Positions 1 through 6,295 of a DNA stretch of 8,123 nt are shown here, one piece after another (the stretch's first letter is position 1; each line of letters opens with the position of its first letter). Under the pieces are notes generated by a model. The model was not told where the DNA came from and made no database searches. It worked only from the letters and a program-made list of their open reading frames with translations. The stretch is from an uncultured Armatimonadota bacterium (GTDB taxonomy: Bacteria > Armatimonadota > Armatimonadia > Armatimonadales > Armatimonadaceae). Made by a program: the position numbers and the translations under genes. The stretch covers positions 1-8,123 of the forward strand of contig CAIWTR010000340.1 of assembly GCA_903915615.1 (NCBI GenBank), written 5' to 3'.

Positions 1-1947
1 CGCATCCGAGCGCTCACAGGTACAGGCAACCTCGCGTTTTGGACGGCCAAAGGTCTCGAGGAAGTAGTTCTGGATTCGGCTGTCACGAATCATCGTCGCC
101 CGGAACTCTGCCGGGTACGGGTAGAAGCGCTCGGGACGTCCAGTTGCGACGCCGATGGCATCTATCATCGCTTCCGCCGGCAAGCGGCGCGGGTAGGCCC
201 GCGCATAGTAGCGTGTATCGCTGCGGTTTCCCGGCAGGATGATGCTACTCCGCTGATACGTCTCCGATGTCAGTATTAGCCGTTCCACCGCGCGGACATT
301 GAAGCCTGATTTGATGAATGCATCCGTCAGCGCCGTGAGGAGTACCGGATTGCTTGGAGGATTCGAAACGCGGAAGTCATCGGTGGAATCCACGATCCCC
401 ACCCCAAAGTACTCAGCCCAAATGCGGTTGACAGCAACTTCGGCGAAGAGGCGATTGGATGGACTGGTAAGCCACTCGGCAAGAACAGCGCGCCGGTCCT
501 GGTCATCGGGAATGGTTAGATTCGCGCCACCAAGTGCCCGCAGTGGCATCGGCTTACCGGTCTTTGGATGCGTGACTTCCCCGCTCTGCCGAACCATCAC
601 GGAGACTTCGCCAAACTCCGGTCCATATTTATGCTGAAAGCGCGCAAAAAACGCTGCAAAGCTGTAGTAGTCGGTTTGTTTCCAGCGCTCAAATGGATGG
701 TTATGGCATTTGGCGCAGCCGATACGTGTTCCAAGGAATGCTTGCGCAGTCGTCTCGGCAAGGTCTGGCGGGGTGTTTGCGACGCGGTAGAAATTGGCGG
801 GGCCGGTTCGGTAGGTTGACCCCTTGCTCGTCAGGAGCTCCCGTACAACTTTGTCGTAAGGGACATTGCTTGCCGCCTGTTCCTCCAGCCAGCGCGAATA
901 GGTGTCCGCACCTTCCTCACTGAGGAACTGACCATTTACGCGGAGGAGATCGGCCATGCGGAGAGCGCGGTATTGAGCGTGCTCACGCCTTGCGAGCAGC
1001 TGGTCAATTAGCTTGGTGCGTTTATCTGCTCCTGTGTCTGCAAGAAAGGAACGCGTTTCGGCGACCGTTGGGAGCAGGGCCAGTGTGTCAAGATAGATGC
1101 GCCGGAGGAAATCATCATCGGATGCCCGTGGACTTGCAACAAGGCCAAGGGTATTGAGCTTGTCAAGAACAGCGATGTCGATCGGATTGCCACTGCTAGG
1201 CGTAGTCGCGGCCGTTTTCTGGGATGCTTTGGCATACGGGACAGTAACGCGTACTGTGGTGACTTCACCGCTGTACGAGACCAAGATTGTGCCATCCCCG
1301 GGACCATGGGTACTGACATTTCCATCGGCATCCACGGCGGCAACCGCTTCGTTCATCGCTTGAAAGCGCGCCGTAGCGGTTACATCCCGGGTGTACCCAT
1401 CCGCGTACGTCGCGACCACTGTCAGGGGAATCTGTATACCGGCTGCCTGTGGACCGAATTGTGATGGAGTAACATCAAGCCGGGTGATGTCAGCGGTTTC
1501 TGCAGAGGCACTCGGAGCACCGAGCTTTAGCCATTGTTCGATGGTTTTATAGGCATCGGATGCGGGGTCAATGACTTTTCCGCCGCCGTGTTTCAACTGC
1601 CCGGTGGCTTTTTTAAGGACGAGGGTTTCCGCTGGTGAGGTGCCTGCTATGCGTTTGCCGCTTGCATCTTTTGTGATTTGCTCGTGGTCGTACAAGGCAT
1701 CCCAAGCGCGGAGGGAGAGCTTAAAGCCACCCTTGCCCCCTTGCTGACCATGGCATGCGCCCTGGTTACAGCCGACTTTCGTTAGGAGTGGAAGGACATC
1801 ACGCGTAAAGTGGGCCGGCACATGGGTCAACATCGCGACATTGGTTGCCGCAAGCTGATGAACCTCAGCCTTGGCAGACGATGCCAGCGCGAGAATGGTC
1901 GCGATAAGTCCAATGATTCCATTTCGTAACGCGGCGTTGCGTTTCAT
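1..1947 (-). CDS. Secreted DUF1549/DUF1553 cytochrome-like protein (C-terminus off the left edge)
   Basis: This reading frame is open from an ATG at 1947 to the window edge, giving 649 residues. Residues 1-27 look like a Sec signal peptide (KR, hydrophobic core, SAKA cut site). A planctomycete-cytochrome (PSCyt1-like) segment follows, with a Cys60-x4-Cys65-His66 motif (CNQGACH). Residues about 155-236 resemble a bacterial Ig-like (Big_2) domain. DUF1549 lies at about 255-435 and ends in a CxxCH haem-type motif, Cys411-Ala-Lys-Cys414-His415. DUF1553 runs from about 483 to the edge and reaches the typical FGRPKRE...C-x-C-ER-S motif, so probably only several dozen residues are missing. The family is common in Planctomycetota, Verrucomicrobiota and Armatimonadota, usually beside a DUF1501 gene, which here would lie off the left edge. 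Its biochemical role is not established; polysaccharide use and extracytoplasmic electron transfer have been suggested. The start is supported by CGGAG ending 5 bases before the ATG and by the signal peptide. Confidence 0.93.
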   Translation of the reverse strand, partial: MKRNAALRNGIIGLIATILALASSAKAEVHQLAATNVAMLTHVPAHFTRDVLPLLTKVGCNQGACHGQQGGKGGFKLSLRAWDALYDHEQITKDASGKRIAGTSPAETLVLKKATGQLKHGGGKVIDPASDAYKTIEQWLKLGAPSASAETADITRLDVTPSQFGPQAAGIQIPLTVVATYADGYTRDVTATARFQAMNEAVAAVDADGNVSTHGPGDGTILVSYSGEVTTVRVTVPYAKASQKTAATTPSSGNPIDIAVLDKLNTLGLVASPRASDDDFLRRIYLDTLALLPTVAETRSFLADTGADKRTKLIDQLLARREHAQYRALRMADLLRVNGQFLSEEGADTYSRWLEEQAASNVPYDKVVRELLTSKGSTYRTGPANFYRVANTPPDLAETTAQAFLGTRIGCAKCHNHPFERWKQTDYYSFAAFFARFQHKYGPEFGEVSVMVRQSGEVTHPKTGKPMPLRALGGANLTIPDDQDRRAVLAEWLTSPSNRLFAEVAVNRIWAEYFGVGIVDSTDDFRVSNPPSNPVLLTALTDAFIKSGFNVRAVERLILTSETYQRSSIILPGNRSDTRYYARAYPRRLPAEAMIDAIGVATGRPERFYPYPAEFRATMIRDSRIQNYFLETFGRPKREVACTCERSDA

Positions 1948-1989
1948 TGTGGCTCCGGGTAACAGCACAGTCGACAGGCGGTGGAATTA

Positions 1990-1995
1990 TGTCAA
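1990..1995 (-). promoter_or_regulatory. Possible -35 element (TTGACA) for the DUF1549/DUF1553 gene
   Basis: On the minus strand a consensus TTGACA lies 42 bases before the ATG of the DUF1549/DUF1553 gene, just after the terminator of the upstream gene. The position suits a promoter. However, the hexamer 17 bases downstream (GACTGT) is a poor -10 match, so this is only a candidate. Confidence 0.25.
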
Positions 1996-2030
1996 GCCTA
2001 TCGCCGTGGCTACAAGGCTGCAATTACAAA

Positions 2031-2059
2031 CGCCCTCCTTCATTGAACCAAGGAGGGCG
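2031..2059 (-). terminator. Rho-independent terminator after the Tdi1-like gene
   Basis: A perfect 10-bp stem (CGCCCTCCTT, 2031-2040, with AAGGAGGGCG, 2050-2059) encloses a 9-base loop. In minus-strand order it starts 27 bases after the stop codon of the DUF1851/Tdi1-like gene and is followed by TTTGTAATT, a weak T-run. It would stop transcription before the DUF1549/DUF1553 gene and implies that this gene has its own promoter. Confidence 0.75.
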
Positions 2060-2085
2060 ATTTGTCGACTGTGCGTCAGGAGGGC

Positions 2086-2571
2086 TTACTCCTGATTGGC
2101 ATCATCTTCTTCTTCAACGAGCTCAAGCACGGTAACACCAGAATACTCGAGGTGTGCTTCTGCCGAAATGACATGCATGTTCTCGACCGTGTACTCACCT
2201 TCTTCGAAGATAGGGAGGATTTTGTAGGAAAGGACTTCGCCATCCCCGGGAACCAACCCGGCAGCATGACACTCATCCACGAGGTCTGTCAGGAACCAGT
2301 CATCGAAGGACTCCGTCTGCAGCAGCTGCTGGAATTCAGCATCGCTTGCCGCAATCCGGTCTAGCTCACCCGTACCGGTGTTGAGCCAATAAATGATGCC
2401 ATTGTCATCCTCAAGAAAGAAGTCCCCAAGCCGGGACATCATGACGATCGAGATGTCATCCTCAAAAATCCACGACCAGTGGTTGATCAGCGCATCAACG
2501 ATTTCATCATTTGGCTCGAGGATGTAGCGGTCGAGAGAAACCTCTTCCGTCTCAGGGGTTTGTTCGTTCAT
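2086..2571 (-). CDS. DUF1851 / T6SS-immunity Tdi1-like domain protein
   Basis: The protein has 161 residues and is very acidic, with an EEEDD tail, no signal peptide and no membrane segment, so it is probably cytoplasmic. It resembles the DUF1851 (Tdi1 C-terminal-like) family. Landmarks are GDFFLEDDNGIIYWLNTGTGEL (residues 49-70, family pattern GDlF-D--G-v-wLd-g-g), the LL...DDWFLTDLVD segment (84-99), and SYKILPIF...GEYTVENMHV (115-134), which is the clearest signature. Some family members neutralise type VI effectors such as Tde DNases. No secretion genes or toxin gene are visible here, so a housekeeping or orphan-immunity role is equally possible. It starts 46 bases after the DsbD-alpha-like gene stop. 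No Shine-Dalgarno sequence precedes the ATG; a TACAAT box sits 5 bases upstream instead. The terminator at 2031-2059 follows the stop codon. The family call is fairly sure and the function unknown. Confidence 0.85.
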   Translation of the reverse strand: MNEQTPETEEVSLDRYILEPNDEIVDALINHWSWIFEDDISIVMMSRLGDFFLEDDNGIIYWLNTGTGELDRIAASDAEFQQLLQTESFDDWFLTDLVDECHAAGLVPGDGEVLSYKILPIFEEGEYTVENMHVISAEAHLEYSGVTVLELVEEEDDANQE

Positions 2572-2576
2572 AAACT

Positions 2577-2582
2577 ATTGTA
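2577..2582 (-). promoter_or_regulatory. TACAAT -10-like box directly before the ATG (possible leaderless mRNA)
   Basis: On the minus strand TACAAT (5 of 6 matches to TATAAT) lies 5 bases before the ATG of the Tdi1-like gene. A transcript from it would begin at or next to the AUG. No purine-rich ribosome binding site is seen in the same stretch. There is no good -35 hexamer at 16-18 bases spacing, so the call stays tentative. Confidence 0.35.
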
Positions 2583-2617
2583 TTGGCTTTGCGCGCATTT
2601 ACGATAGTGCTTCGATG

Positions 2618-3124
2618 TCAATCCTTAATGGAAACTGGCACAGTTACGGTGAAGCTTGCGGGTGGATAGCACGTGGTTTCATTGCAGCCCTGGGCATAGA
2701 ACTTTGCGCCAAAAGCTGCTTTGCCGGGCTTTGCGGATGGTTTGACGGTAAACGGGATGGTCACGACGACGGTTCCCTCGTGGACTTTTGCGCCCTTGAC
2801 TGTAATGGGAAGTGGCCAAACAGGCTTTCCGAAAACCACACCTGGGACCTTGATGGGTGTGACTTTGGTTGCCGTCAGGAAAGGGTCTCCGGGGTTTGGG
2901 TCGTAGATGTGGAATGTGTCTTCGACGGCCAAGCTGATGAGCAGTTTTCCGGATGCGCCGCGGCGCAGAGTGGAAGGTTCAACCGTGGTTTTCTGGGATG
3001 TGATGAACTTGGGAAGTTTAAGACGTGAGACTTCCTTGTCAGTTCTTGCCTTTTGAGCGGATACAGGTCCGCTAAGCGGAAGAAAACCGATGCATGCCAT
3101 CAACATGGGTAACAATTTGTGCAT
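2618..3124 (-). CDS. Secreted single-domain DsbD alpha-domain-like protein
   Basis: The protein has 168 residues with a Sec signal peptide at about 1-23 (MHKLL..., hydrophobic core, VSA cut site). The mature part matches the N-terminal alpha domain of thiol:disulfide interchange protein DsbD. Visible marks are FHIYDPNPGDPFLTATKV (residues 71-88), a PVWPLP strand (101-106), and the redox pair Cys147-x4-Cys152 in QGCNETTCYPP, the position of the DsbD alpha-domain cysteines. There is no membrane domain and no C-terminal thioredoxin domain, so unlike full DsbD it cannot carry electrons across the membrane. It more likely passes thiols to, or takes them from, a partner outside the cytoplasm, plausibly the CFPC protein encoded just upstream. 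The ATG at 3124 has CAGGGA about 10 bases before it. A strong terminator hairpin lies in the 77-base gap to the upstream gene. Confidence 0.88.
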   Translation of the reverse strand: MHKLLPMLMACIGFLPLSGPVSAQKARTDKEVSRLKLPKFITSQKTTVEPSTLRRGASGKLLISLAVEDTFHIYDPNPGDPFLTATKVTPIKVPGVVFGKPVWPLPITVKGAKVHEGTVVVTIPFTVKPSAKPGKAAFGAKFYAQGCNETTCYPPASFTVTVPVSIKD

Positions 3125-3144
3125 TGCTGAGTATTCCCTGAAAT

Positions 3145-3180
3145 AGAAAACCAGCCCACAGAAGGTTCCGTGGACTGGCT
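3145..3180 (-). terminator. Strong rho-independent terminator after the CFPC thioredoxin-like gene
   Basis: On the minus strand a 12-bp stem (CCAGTCCACGGA with TCTGTGGGCTGG, two G-U pairs, plus strand 3151-3162 and 3167-3178) has a 4-base loop and is followed by TTTTCTATTT. It starts 23 bases after the stop codon of the thioredoxin-like gene and ends about 20 bases before the start of the DsbD-alpha-like gene. It may act as a full stop or as a partial attenuator setting the ratio of the two proteins. No clear second promoter is visible between it and the next ATG. Confidence 0.85.
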
Positions 3181-3201
3181 GATTTGTGAACGTGTTTTAC
3201 G

Positions 3202-3762
3202 TTACTTGGTGACGGAAGCGATTGCTCCAGCCAGTGTCTTCTGACCAGCGGCATCACCGCCGAGGTTTACAAATGACTCAGCGACCTTCCAGTTTTTGTA
3301 GACATAGACAACATTCTTCGTGGATGCTGCTGTGTTCACTTTGTATGCGGTTACTGCATCGTCCTTCGCATCGAGAACGGCCATGCCTACGCCTGCGAGC
3401 TCGGGCTTCTTTGCGGCTTCCGCAACTGCAGCCTCGATCGCCTTTGCATTCTTAGGTGTTGTCAGGAAGACAACCAGTCCCTTGAATTCCTTAGCCTTGT
3501 AGGTCTTCATCGCGGAGCTGAGCGTGCCAGCAATGCCTGCGACATTGGTGAGCGAGTCGCCATTTACCCAAACCTGAACCTGTGGGCGGTTCTGGAAGGT
3601 GCATGGAAAGCAGTCAGTGGAACCTGCAAGCGGGCCTGCGAGGTGCTTAGGATGGAATGGGGTAACTGATTCACCCTTCTTCAAACCACCGCCGGGAGCA
3701 GCAACTGCCATCACGGCCGCGAAGCCAGCGATCATCGTAATCAACCCAAGAGTCTTCATCAT
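3202..3762 (-). CDS. Secreted thioredoxin-like CxxC protein (planctomycete-type)
   Basis: The protein has 186 residues with a Sec signal peptide at about 1-22 (MMKTLG, hydrophobic core, AVAA). The mature protein starts near GGGLKKGESVTPFHPKHLAGP and carries Cys51-Phe-Pro-Cys54 followed by QVQVWVNGD (62-70). I recognise this layout from secreted PVC-group proteins that read roughly G..VTPF.P.H..GP..G...C..C.....P.VQVW..GD. The alternating strands and helices after it (GLVVFLTT, AGVGMAVLDA, NVVYVYKNWKV) suit a thioredoxin-like fold. A redox role with the CxxC as active site is inferred; substrates are unknown. Its downstream neighbour is a DsbD alpha-domain protein, which supports thiol exchange. 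The ATG at 3762 follows AAGAAG; an ATG one codon later is also possible. The terminator at 3145-3180 ends the unit. Confidence 0.82.
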   Translation of the reverse strand: MMKTLGLITMIAGFAAVMAVAAPGGGLKKGESVTPFHPKHLAGPLAGSTDCFPCTFQNRPQVQVWVNGDSLTNVAGIAGTLSSAMKTYKAKEFKGLVVFLTTPKNAKAIEAAVAEAAKKPELAGVGMAVLDAKDDAVTAYKVNTAASTKNVVYVYKNWKVAESFVNLGGDAAGQKTLAGAIASVTK

Positions 3763-3991
3763 GAGATGTCTTCTTTCAATAGATGTTGTCCGCCACGCAC
3801 GAACTTACATTTTTCATAACGATGGAAACCGTGTAATGGTTCCCGGCGTTCTTGATTCAGTGATTTAGCATGACGTCGTTGAACGTATTTGTCTTGCTAT
3901 GTGATGTAAAAGTGTTTGCCACACCCTCCAAAACGAATGCACGAACGCTCCCGAAGAATTCAGCACTTTTTGGTCTTTTGGGACACGGCAT
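3763..3991. other. 229-base intergenic spacer with a small inverted repeat
   Basis: No coding sequence is supported here. The spacer must hold the promoter of the CFPC thioredoxin-like gene and the end of the fucosidase transcript. I see no convincing -35/-10 pair and no clear terminator. The best structured element is an imperfect inverted repeat at 3824-3844 (GGAAACC, 7-base spacer, GGTTCCC, one mismatch), about 60-80 bases before the thioredoxin-like ATG, where an operator could lie. Confidence 0.4.
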
Positions 3992-5287
3992 TTAGTCCTT
4001 TAGCATCACTTCAATCACCGGTACACAGGTGTCCGGCTTCAGGACCGGCAGACGGAGAGCGGTGCCGTTGTACGCGCGCTTTTCACCACTAAAGTCATGC
4101 TGCCAGGCCTCGATATCCTGACGTAGCACCTCACTCGCATCGTTTAGCAGCTGTGCGTACGCCACTCGCTCTGGCGCGATGCCATCGAGGTACACCTGTC
4201 CAAATGGCCATGCAAACAGATGCACGTAAAGCCGCTTTGTAACCGGGTTCCACGTGTAGCGGCAGTCCTTTGGCGGAGGTCCAAACGATTCTGGGGCTTC
4301 CGTACATCCGTAAATGGCCTTTTTGTGATAACGCATCCACTTGCCGATTCCGCGGAGGCGCTCCATAGTGCGGGCATCCAGCTCACCACGGCCGGTCGGT
4401 CCGACATTCAGGAGGAGGTTGCCTCCCATGCTGACGGTGTCCACCAGCATTTGGACCAGCATTTCGGTCGATTTCCAGCTGGCTTCATCCCGGTGGTAGC
4501 CCCATGACCCACTAAATGTCTGGCAGGCTTCCCAGACGACGGGCTTGCCATTGACTTCAACGCCATGCCTTGGCTGGAACTGCTCCGGCGTTTTGATGTC
4601 CCATCCAGCTGGCAGATCGAGACGGTCATTCATGATGATGTCTGGACGGAGCGAGCGGATTAGTTTGTAGAGTTCATCGCTCCCCCATGCATCCCGGCCC
4701 TTTTCTGGAGGATAGCTGAAGTCACACCACAAAATGTCAACATCCCCGTAGCCGCTCAGCAGCTCACCCACCTGCCCATGGAGGTAGTCGCGGTAGCGGG
4801 ACATGTCGCGTCCAGAATCTAATGCTTCGCGGTCGGGGTGGTTGCGCTGTGGATGGTGGCGATCAATCGTGAAGTCAGGGTGGTGCCAGTCGATGAGTGA
4901 GTGGTAGAGACCAGCACGCATCCCGCGATTGCGGAAAGCATCCAGCATTGGGCGGATCAGATCACGCTTCGCGGGTGTGTTTGTCGCTTTGTAGTCCGTA
5001 AGCGCCGAGTCCCAGAGGCAGAAGCCATCGTGGTGCTTGGTCGTGATGACAAAGTATTTCATCCCGGCATCGGATGCGGCTTCCGCCCAGGCATCCGGGT
5101 CATAGAGGTCAGGATCGAAGTAGTCAAAGTAGGGTGCATACGCCGCATCGGACATTTCTTCACGGGTTTTCAGCCACTCGTGGCGCGCCCCCATGGAGTA
5201 GATTCCCCAGTGGATAAACATCCCAAAGCGGTCTTGTGTGAACCAGGATGTATCTCCCGGTGTTGGGTCAGGCTGGATTTTGCTCAT
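3992..5287 (-). CDS. Alpha-L-fucosidase, glycoside hydrolase family 29
   Basis: The protein has 431 residues, within the usual GH29 range, and hydrolyses alpha-L-fucosyl linkages with retention of configuration. Family marks in order are RFGMFIHWGIYS (residues 20-31), the WAEAASDAGMKYFVITTKHHDGF stretch (67-89, with His85 and His86), and VDILWCDFSYP (183-193), in which Asp189 is the expected nucleophile (family pattern LW-x-D). RPDIIMNDR (214-222) and WE..QTFSGSWGY (252-264) follow, then GGNLLLNVGPTGRGEL (288-303). Glu235 in TPEQ is a possible acid/base, but that residue varies in the family, so this is tentative. The last ~100 residues form the small beta domain. No signal peptide is visible, so it probably acts in the cytoplasm on imported fucosides. 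AGGAG lies 6 bases before the ATG. The gene follows, with a 49-base gap, a 30-codon frame repeating its own start. A broader sugar specificity cannot be excluded. Confidence 0.94.
   Translation of the reverse strand: MSKIQPDPTPGDTSWFTQDRFGMFIHWGIYSMGARHEWLKTREEMSDAAYAPYFDYFDPDLYDPDAWAEAASDAGMKYFVITTKHHDGFCLWDSALTDYKATNTPAKRDLIRPMLDAFRNRGMRAGLYHSLIDWHHPDFTIDRHHPQRNHPDREALDSGRDMSRYRDYLHGQVGELLSGYGDVDILWCDFSYPPEKGRDAWGSDELYKLIRSLRPDIIMNDRLDLPAGWDIKTPEQFQPRHGVEVNGKPVVWEACQTFSGSWGYHRDEASWKSTEMLVQMLVDTVSMGGNLLLNVGPTGRGELDARTMERLRGIGKWMRYHKKAIYGCTEAPESFGPPPKDCRYTWNPVTKRLYVHLFAWPFGQVYLDGIAPERVAYAQLLNDASEVLRQDIEAWQHDFSGEKRAYNGTALRLPVLKPDTCVPVIEVMLKD
5218..5287 (-). repeat. Direct repeat copy A: 5' end of the fucosidase gene
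   Basis: These 70 bases, the first 23 codons of the fucosidase plus one base, match 5360-5429 at 64 of 70 positions with no gaps. The two copies lie 142 bases apart in the same orientation. Similarity also reaches the ribosome binding motif TAGGAGC just upstream of both copies. Confidence 0.9.
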
Positions 5288-5293
5288 AAACGG

Positions 5294-5298
5294 CTCCT
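5294..5298 (-). promoter_or_regulatory. Ribosome binding site of the fucosidase
   Basis: AGGAG on the minus strand lies 6 bases before the ATG at 5287. The wider TAGGAGC is repeated at the same distance from the ATG of the upstream remnant (AGGAG at 5440-5436), which supports both start codons. Confidence 0.75.
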
Positions 5299-5336
5299 AC
5301 TGTCACACCTAATAACGTAACTTACTTGTTTTTCTT

Positions 5337-5429
5337 TCAAAGCGAAGACAACGGCAGAGACATCCCAAAGCGATCATGTGTAAACCAGGAGGTATCTCCC
5401 GGTGTTGGGACAGGCTGGATTTGGCTCAT
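5337..5429 (-). pseudogene. Truncated tandem copy of the GH29 fucosidase start (30-codon remnant)
   Basis: The frame starts with ATG at 5429 and stops with TGA at 5339-5337. Its first 23 residues equal the fucosidase N-terminus except for K3Q, D7V and Q18H, and include the shared stretch PTPGDTSWFT. Identity ends sharply after DRFGM (base 5360), and seven unrelated residues (SLPLSSL) then precede the stop. The six base differences split into three silent and three amino-acid-changing, which hints at little constraint. AGGAG lies 6 bases before the ATG, as in the intact gene. The simplest reading is a diverged tandem fucosidase paralogue that lost all but its 5' end by deletion. Less likely, it is a short upstream frame that couples translation to the fucosidase, whose ATG lies 49 bases further on. 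It starts 56 bases after the DUF1684 stop. Confidence 0.8.
5360..5429 (-). repeat. Direct repeat copy B: in the fucosidase remnant
   Basis: This is the second copy of the 70-base repeat (copy A at 5218-5287), with six single-base differences and no gaps. The sharp loss of similarity at 5360 marks a probable deletion junction. Confidence 0.9.
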
Positions 5430-5485
5430 AGATTGCTCCTAGGATTAGCTCTCCGTTACTTAGAACTTTGTATATTCGTCTCGAA

Positions 5486-6295
5486 TTAATGCTTGTGCCC
5501 GGGGAAGCGTAGCTCCCCGGCTGGGATGGCGACTTTAAGGACATTTTCCTTGTGTGGCAGCGGACACGTGGCGTGTGATGTGTACGCACAGGGTGGATTG
5601 TACGCCCGGTTGAAATCGAGGCGAATACGGCCCGTCGGCGAAAATGGCGCATCCAGAAACCTGCCGGGCTGATACGCAACCGTGTTGCACGATGTATCCC
5701 GGAAGTTGAAGAAAACCTTACCAATCTCCGGTGTGCCGGTGCCTTCCAAACGGAACATCCGCCCACCAACACGAAACTCTGCATAGCCATGCATCGGTGT
5801 TGGGGTCCGCTGGCCAAGCACATTGATAATCGTGACCATCCGGGGTTTGCTGTACGGAACCCACTTCGCCAGAAAGTTTAGCTGCGGCCGCAGCGGCGCC
5901 CAGCGGAGACCAGCTCGGGCAAGCACTTTACCGTGATCGACATTCCAGCCCCGGATTCCAAATCTCTCACCGCGTTTGATAAATGCCCACGTGTCAGGCC
6001 CAGACTCAATCAGGTCTGGGGTGCCATCGATATCGGATGTCAGCTCCCACGCACGGACGGCATTCCCGTTTACCGTCACTCGTTTACCGCTTGTCGGGGT
6101 AAAAACCATCGCATCACCAAGGCGGGTCACAGCTCCGAGTGGTTCTCCCTGTTTAGCACTCCGATAACGAAGTAGTGCAATCTCGCCATCTTTGAGCCAC
6201 GTCATCGAAACAAGCGACATCCACCCGCGGCGCTCCGCAAGGCTTGCCGCGTACATCCGGCGCCACATCGGCGTTGAAATCGCTTCCTCTACCAT
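5486..6295 (-). CDS. DUF1684 domain protein
   Basis: The protein has 269 residues and no signal peptide or membrane segment. It matches the DUF1684 family from end to end. Visible marks are WRRMYAASLAERRGWMSLVSMTWLKDGE at residues 11-38 (family pattern W...R...L....GWL.L.GL.WL..G), DTWAFIKRGERFGIRGWN (101-118), a G.A.F...G....LEGTG strand pair (170-187), FFNFRDTS (195-202), GRFL (211-214), and the hallmark DFNRAYNPPCAYT...TCPLP at 227-247 with Cys236 and Cys244. The function of the family is not established; a conserved polar pocket suggests an enzyme or small-molecule binder. The ATG at 6295 overlaps the end of the upstream Janus-like gene by 7 bases and has a near-perfect Shine-Dalgarno sequence (GGAGGTG), so it is likely to be co-translated. 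The remnant frame and then the fucosidase follow on the same strand. Confidence 0.93.
   Translation of the reverse strand: MVEEAISTPMWRRMYAASLAERRGWMSLVSMTWLKDGEIALLRYRSAKQGEPLGAVTRLGDAMVFTPTSGKRVTVNGNAVRAWELTSDIDGTPDLIESGPDTWAFIKRGERFGIRGWNVDHGKVLARAGLRWAPLRPQLNFLAKWVPYSKPRMVTIINVLGQRTPTPMHGYAEFRVGGRMFRLEGTGTPEIGKVFFNFRDTSCNTVAYQPGRFLDAPFSPTGRIRLDFNRAYNPPCAYTSHATCPLPHKENVLKVAIPAGELRFPGHKH

Noticed and set aside
299..637. 112-codon plus-strand frame and other frames at 39-923, 1097-1363 and 1008-1343
   Set aside because: These are shadows of the DUF1549/DUF1553 gene, which reads continuously through the whole stretch on the minus strand.
2321..2332. 12-base palindrome CAGCAGCTGCTG
   Set aside because: It lies inside the Tdi1-like coding region and is explained by Gln/Leu codons (QQLLQ).
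2615..3028. 137-codon plus-strand frame rich in Cys and Gly
   Set aside because: It is antisense to the DsbD-alpha-like gene, which has a signal peptide and family motifs.
4901..5320. 139-codon plus-strand frame
   Set aside because: It is antisense to the conserved N-terminal half of the GH29 fucosidase.
5474..5486. Small hairpin ATTCG-TCT-CGAAT after the DUF1684 gene
   Set aside because: The stem is only 5 bp and there is no T-run, so it is too weak for a terminator.
5374..5823. 149-codon minus-strand frame across the DUF1684 end and the fucosidase remnant
   Set aside because: It is in a different frame from both, while DUF1684 is complete to its family C-terminus in its own frame.
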